Assembly: GCA_017607445.1 (NCBI GenBank) | Contig: JAEVHH010000005.1 | Location: 2,547,001-2,611,000 of the forward strand | Origin: Histoplasma ohiense | Taxonomy: Eukaryota > Ascomycota > Eurotiomycetes > Onygenales > Ajellomycetaceae | DNA length: 64,000 bases | Reading direction: 5' to 3' | Shown here: piece by piece, positions 60,567 to 64,000 of the stretch | Position numbering within the stretch: position 1 is the first letter of the stretch | Layout of the letters: the number at the start of each line of letters is the position of its first letter | The notes under the pieces: generated by a model | Databases searched by the model: none | What the model was told of the DNA's origin: nothing | Seen by the model: the letters and a program-made list of their open reading frames with translations, nothing else | Program-made: the position numbers and the translations under genes

Positions 60567-60905
60567 GTGTTAGATATATATAATTATCAATTCAATATTT
60601 CATCTGATATTCATAACATCTTTCATACAAATCTGTTTCAACTCATGACTGAGAATTCATTTCTCTCACAGAGAATCTTCAATTGACAGTCATCTATTAT
60701 TATAGAAAAAGACAATAAATTTGAGTGAAAAATTGAAGCAATTCTTGACAATAGAATCAATTATCATCATTATAAATATTTTATCAAATGAGTAGAATAC
60801 AATTATCTGATTTAAGAATTCATATTTACTTTGAAGAATACTGCTGCATTCAACATCTACAAATTCTCACTCACTCTGATAGAGAGAAATAATATGATGA
60901 ATTAG
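60567..60905 (+). pseudogene. G1-3 pol C-terminus and chromodomain (fifth fragment)
   Basis: End of integrase and chromodomain of the oldest copy, very AT-rich, ending at TAG 60903-60905 inside the LTR. Confidence 0.8.
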
Positions 60906-61425
60906 TATTTATTAATAATTAATTTATACAATCAACTTTTTTTCTGTATTTATTTATTTTTGATTATTATAATCTTATGTAATTCTTAATGTTCTTTCAC
61001 TTCATATTTCATACTTATATAGTCTCTAACAATTTTTTTATATAGTTCTTAACATTTTTCTGCTCTGTGTTTTATATTTATATAGTCTTTAACAATTCTT
61101 CTGTATAGCTTTTAATATTCTTTCACTCTGTATTCTGTATTTATATAGTCTCTAACAATTTTTCTGTGTAGCTTTCAGTGATTCTCTTATTTTATATTTT
61201 ATATTTATATAGTTTCTAATAATTCTTCTGTATAGTTTTTAATGTTCTTTCACTCTATACTTCACTGTAAAGTGACTTCTGATATTTTTCTGTTCTGAAT
61301 TTCTCTCTATAAGAATTCTTTTTGTACAATCTTTTCTTCTGATTTCTTTTCTCTTTCTTTTTTTAATCAATTTATAATCTGTATTAGAATAGTGCTAGAT
61401 CATTAATCGAAGTATACTCATTACA
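60893..61425 (+). repeat. G1-3 3' LTR
   Basis: 533 bp, TATGATGA (mutated TGTGACGG) to CTCATTACA. The most AT-shifted LTR in the window, as expected for the oldest copy. Confidence 0.9.
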
Positions 61426-61438
61426 CTAATCTGTCACA
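61426..61438 (-). repeat. Remnant LTR end (G1-9)
   Basis: CTAATCTGTCACA is identical to the terminal 13 bp of minus-oriented G1 LTRs (for example 27437-27449). It suggests G1-3 inserted 13 bp from the edge of another G1 LTR, with CTAAT as target duplication. The rest would lie to the left of the window or be lost. Confidence 0.5.
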
Positions 61439-62037
61439 ATTGCTTTGCTTAACTATATGAGCAAGCATACTTTTCTCTATAACTAAATACTACCTGTTTA
61501 TCATATAATTATTAAAGTAAGAATAGTTAATCAATTCAATTTATTTTATTGATATTCAATATTCGGACTATTTAGCTCCGCTAGTAATTTTAGTCTCAGA
61601 TGAAATCAGAATGATTTAAAAATATCGGTCATTGAGTGCACAGCTCTCAGCAGTTATCCCCTCATCTGGCCTCTAAAACACAATTAGTGTATTTTTTAGT
61701 GTGTATATTAATGTATTAAATACACAAAAACTACTGAATAATATGAGAGATTGGCTGTATTGATATGTTTTAGTGTAATTTATGTAATCTATTTGATCTA
61801 GCTCTAATTAATATTATTAGAATGAGTAACCTTAGAAGATTCAAAAATTACTGTTTAAAATCCTTCGTTGTTGCTTCAAAAATGTCTCTGACCATTTCAA
61901 AAATTTTGATCCTGTGACCTGCGGGGTCAGCTGATGTGGCGCTTGCCCAATCACTTCCAGGGCTAAGTAACTGTAGCTTTGCCATCCAAGGATTTCTAGG
62001 GTCCATATCCATACTTTCAACCCAAAAAGAGTTGACA
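61439..62037. promoter_or_regulatory. Intergenic region and likely promoter of the right-end gene
   Basis: Unique sequence with no repeat similarity to the left. AT-rich to about 61830, then GC-rich. It contains an inverted repeat of AGTGTATTT-like and AAATACAC words (about 61683-61725), a palindrome TGACC-N5-GGTCA (61915-61929) and CCCAATCA (61946-61953), a CCAAT-box-like word. The frame of the downstream gene is open from 61918, after an in-frame TGA at 61915-61917, so the upstream limit of coding is uncertain. Confidence 0.45.
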
Positions 62038-64000
62038 ATGCGGTCACCACAACGTCTTCACAACTGCCGCCAATCCCCTGATTCCCGCGATCCTAACTTG
62101 ACTTCTTTAAATTCAACACTCAACAAATTTGTAGGGTGCCGGCAAAAGCCATGGATGTTAAACTCAAACTCAAACTCCAAAACGAGCATCGCCCCACCGT
62201 CGAAACTGTCAACTCCCTCTCCCGCACCTAACCAAAAACTCCAAGTCCCCTTCCAGCCTAGGGACATTGAAATGGATAATGAAAGACGTTCAACATCAGA
62301 TACTGTCAAGCAGCCCACCCCCAATAATACACAAGGCCAAAGTGGACCCGATGCGCTCTCGTCGAAGGAGCTACCAATATCTCCTGTGTCCCCTGACATC
62401 CCCTCCCGACCCGCTCCTGTATCGGCCTCAGCATCTCCTCATATCTCTAATTCGTGCCCCACGCAGGCATCTCATAGCGTGTCTATTGCCGATCGCCAAT
62501 TTGGTGTGCTCCCATCCCCAGATTCGAACCATGGATGCTCCACAAGAGCTACCAGCGAGACGAGACCAAGTGACAACTTCATTCCAGAGGGAGTTTCTCT
62601 TTCCCCACATCAATCAGGTCCCCCACAGCTGGTTGAGCGTGAACTGCAAACAATATCCCCGTCATTTGCATCCGCAGATGACATGGGACATTCATCATTG
62701 CCCATGTCACAAACTGCCAGAGTTGCAAGGACATCACAGATCCCAGTAGCACATCAAGGTGGACGCGCGCAGGTTTTGTCGTGCAATTCAGCTATGCCTC
62801 AACAATATCAGCCCCAGAAGGTGGTTCCGGCCAATCCTCAGCTCTCGTCTGATATGACGAACAAAAGCCACGCCTCCTTGCTGAAGTTCTTGTTCGCTGA
62901 GCCCATCTCCCCGAAAAGATTCATCCCACTTCTTGATCGGATTTCGGCAGCACCAGGGTCTTGCGAGAAGAGCCGCATACACCTTCTACGAAATGCTTGT
63001 GAGAAAGGGGACTTGTTCTACATTGCCCTACACCAGGTGTATTGTTTGCAAACAACATGCCCTAGTTCCTTAGATCCCTCTAAATTTGGATCTTACCAAA
63101 TGGCAGGTCTGGAGCTGGTTTCGCGCATTCTGATACGGAATGAGTGTCTCTCAAAGCCTTTTGTCGAAGCATGCGCCAGATTCCCTACCTTAATTGGAGA
63201 ATTTCTTCGATATTGCTCGATTTACTCTTCTGTTTTAGACCAGGTTATACGCTTTCTAGAAGCCATGGCACGTTCCTGGTTGCAGTTTGAAACGTCTATT
63301 ACTTCTCGAGGATATCCGCCACTTATTGATGAGATGATCGACATTCTTGGCCTCACCACACCAACTTTTCAATATGTTATATTCACATCATGCTGTCGCC
63401 GTCTTACTGGAGCCACAGATGACGTTCCTGTCAAATTATTTACCGCTATGTTCCGAAAAAACGAGGAATATTACCAACAGCGTCGCTTACGAATGCACAG
63501 TGCAAATCCTATACCTCTGTCCCAGGTCCAAGCTGAGAACGAATTCCTCAGACAACAATATCTCCGGATATCGGAGCAACATGTTTTACCTAAGCGGGTA
63601 TTACATGGAGCGATTATCCATCAGTGGCCTCTAGAAAATACGGGGGCTAATTTTCGAATAACGGACACTGGTGGTCCTCAGGTCCAAACTCAGGACCCTG
63701 TCACTCAGGAGCAACAACAACCTCCAATACGGCGTTCTTATCACCAAGACCCGTCCCCATACCCTCCCCTCGCATCACACCCTACCCAGTACTCTCTCCA
63801 GCCAAATCGACAATATGCTTCAATGCCAGTTCCCAACAGAGCACAGATGACTGTCCCCTCATACACACGTGCACATCCAGCACCCCCTGCAGGGTGGTCT
63901 ATGACCGCCCAACCTCTCCCGAACCAAGTTCCCCCAAATTCGACCCGGTTTGTCCTGTCACATAACATGAATACACAGTTGCGCAACGATGTCTTTGTTC
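62038..64000 (+). CDS. Host protein with Ser/Pro-rich N-terminus, partial (possibly SP-RING/MIZ type)
   Basis: The only intact host-type gene. The plus-strand frame is open without stop from 61918 to the window edge; the first ATG is 62038 (context ACAATGC), giving at least 654 codons. ATG 62155 in the same frame is an alternative start. I prefer 62038 because the segment NSTLNKFVGCRQKPWM just before 62155 looks like conserved coding sequence. Residues about 40-270 are Ser/Pro/Thr-rich and probably disordered. Residues about 271-480 form a helical domain (LLKFLFAEPISPKRFIPLLD, HLLRNACEKGDLFYIALHQV). Then comes a Gln/Pro/Tyr-rich stretch (RSYHQDPSPYPP). TGG is used for Trp and CpG is abundant, so it is untouched by the decay. 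The layout recalls fungal Siz/PIAS-like SP-RING proteins, whose RING lies further downstream; this is from memory and unproven. The 3' end is outside the window. Confidence 0.6.
   Translation, partial: MRSPQRLHNCRQSPDSRDPNLTSLNSTLNKFVGCRQKPWMLNSNSNSKTSIAPPSKLSTPSPAPNQKLQVPFQPRDIEMDNERRSTSDTVKQPTPNNTQGQSGPDALSSKELPISPVSPDIPSRPAPVSASASPHISNSCPTQASHSVSIADRQFGVLPSPDSNHGCSTRATSETRPSDNFIPEGVSLSPHQSGPPQLVERELQTISPSFASADDMGHSSLPMSQTARVARTSQIPVAHQGGRAQVLSCNSAMPQQYQPQKVVPANPQLSSDMTNKSHASLLKFLFAEPISPKRFIPLLDRISAAPGSCEKSRIHLLRNACEKGDLFYIALHQVYCLQTTCPSSLDPSKFGSYQMAGLELVSRILIRNECLSKPFVEACARFPTLIGEFLRYCSIYSSVLDQVIRFLEAMARSWLQFETSITSRGYPPLIDEMIDILGLTTPTFQYVIFTSCCRRLTGATDDVPVKLFTAMFRKNEEYYQQRRLRMHSANPIPLSQVQAENEFLRQQYLRISEQHVLPKRVLHGAIIHQWPLENTGANFRITDTGGPQVQTQDPVTQEQQQPPIRRSYHQDPSPYPPLASHPTQYSLQPNRQYASMPVPNRAQMTVPSYTRAHPAPPAGWSMTAQPLPNQVPPNSTRFVLSHNMNTQLRNDVFV

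Noticed and set aside
62267..62749. 160-codon plus-strand frame
   Set aside because: Shadow of the much longer open frame starting at 62038, which runs through in another phase to the window end.
1..64000. tRNA, rRNA or other structured RNA genes
   Set aside because: No cloverleaf-like T-loop (GGTTCRANYCC) with matching stems and no rRNA-like conserved stretches were noticed on either strand.

Overview
The window looks like a gene-poor, heterochromatin-like block of a filamentous ascomycete (Pezizomycotina) genome. Short fungal-type introns, chromodomain Ty3/gypsy elements, a Tad-like LINE, a hAT element and massive C-to-T decay of repeats that resembles repeat-induced point mutation (RIP) all point that way. 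About 61.4 kb is nested transposable elements. Only the last 2 kb (62038-64000) holds an intact host gene, which runs off the window. The species cannot be named from the sequence.

Layout. One Ty3/gypsy chromodomain family (here G1) is present in eight copies plus a remnant, and most copies have readable 5-bp target duplications. G1-1 (+) spans 1-9239 and is split at 848-7972 by a second chromodomain family, G2. Then come an AT-rich gap, a decayed unidentified gene (9689-10905), a decayed LINE (about 10910-16560, minus), a less mutated island (16561-17284) and a decayed hAT transposase (17285-19319), which is interrupted by G1-2 (19320-25397, minus). The hAT right end is at 25646, inside G1-3 (+). 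G1-3 continues in pieces to 61425 and is broken by G1-4 (26917-40782, minus), G1-6 (41689-47881, minus), G1-7 (47907-54191, +) and G1-8 (54343-60566, minus). G1-4 is itself broken by G1-5 (31204-38879, minus), and G1-5 by a small non-autonomous hAT (31801-33392) that carries a minisatellite.

Mutation. Almost all reading frames are broken by TGA stops, which arise from TGG and CGA. The two 271-bp LTRs of G2, which should have been identical at insertion, differ at 20 sites by my manual alignment. All 20 are transitions: 14 at CpG and 6 at the first C of CpC, none at CpA or CpT. This differs from the CpA preference of classical Neurospora RIP. G1-6 is the youngest and least mutated copy, and the only one I see that keeps the reverse-transcriptase YMDD motif.

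Element biology visible in sequence. Both gypsy families have gag and pol in a -1 relation. Each has a canonical slippery heptamer in the correct frame, 15 nt before the gag stop (A AAA AAC in G2, G GGA AAA in G1). G1 has a 13-bp sequence just inside the LTR that is complementary to an LTR segment about 57 nt downstream of a TATA box, the arrangement expected for Tf1-type self-priming. G2 also carries an antisense, three-exon, cysteine-rich gene between pol and its 3' LTR. It has two CxxCx6C motifs, clean fungal introns and multiple-of-three exons, and is the best candidate here for an undescribed component.

The host gene at the right edge starts about 600 bp beyond the last repeat. It encodes a Ser/Pro-rich N-terminus, a helical central region and a Gln/Pro-rich stretch. 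It loosely recalls the N-terminal part of fungal SP-RING (Siz/PIAS-like) proteins, but the diagnostic domain is not in the window.
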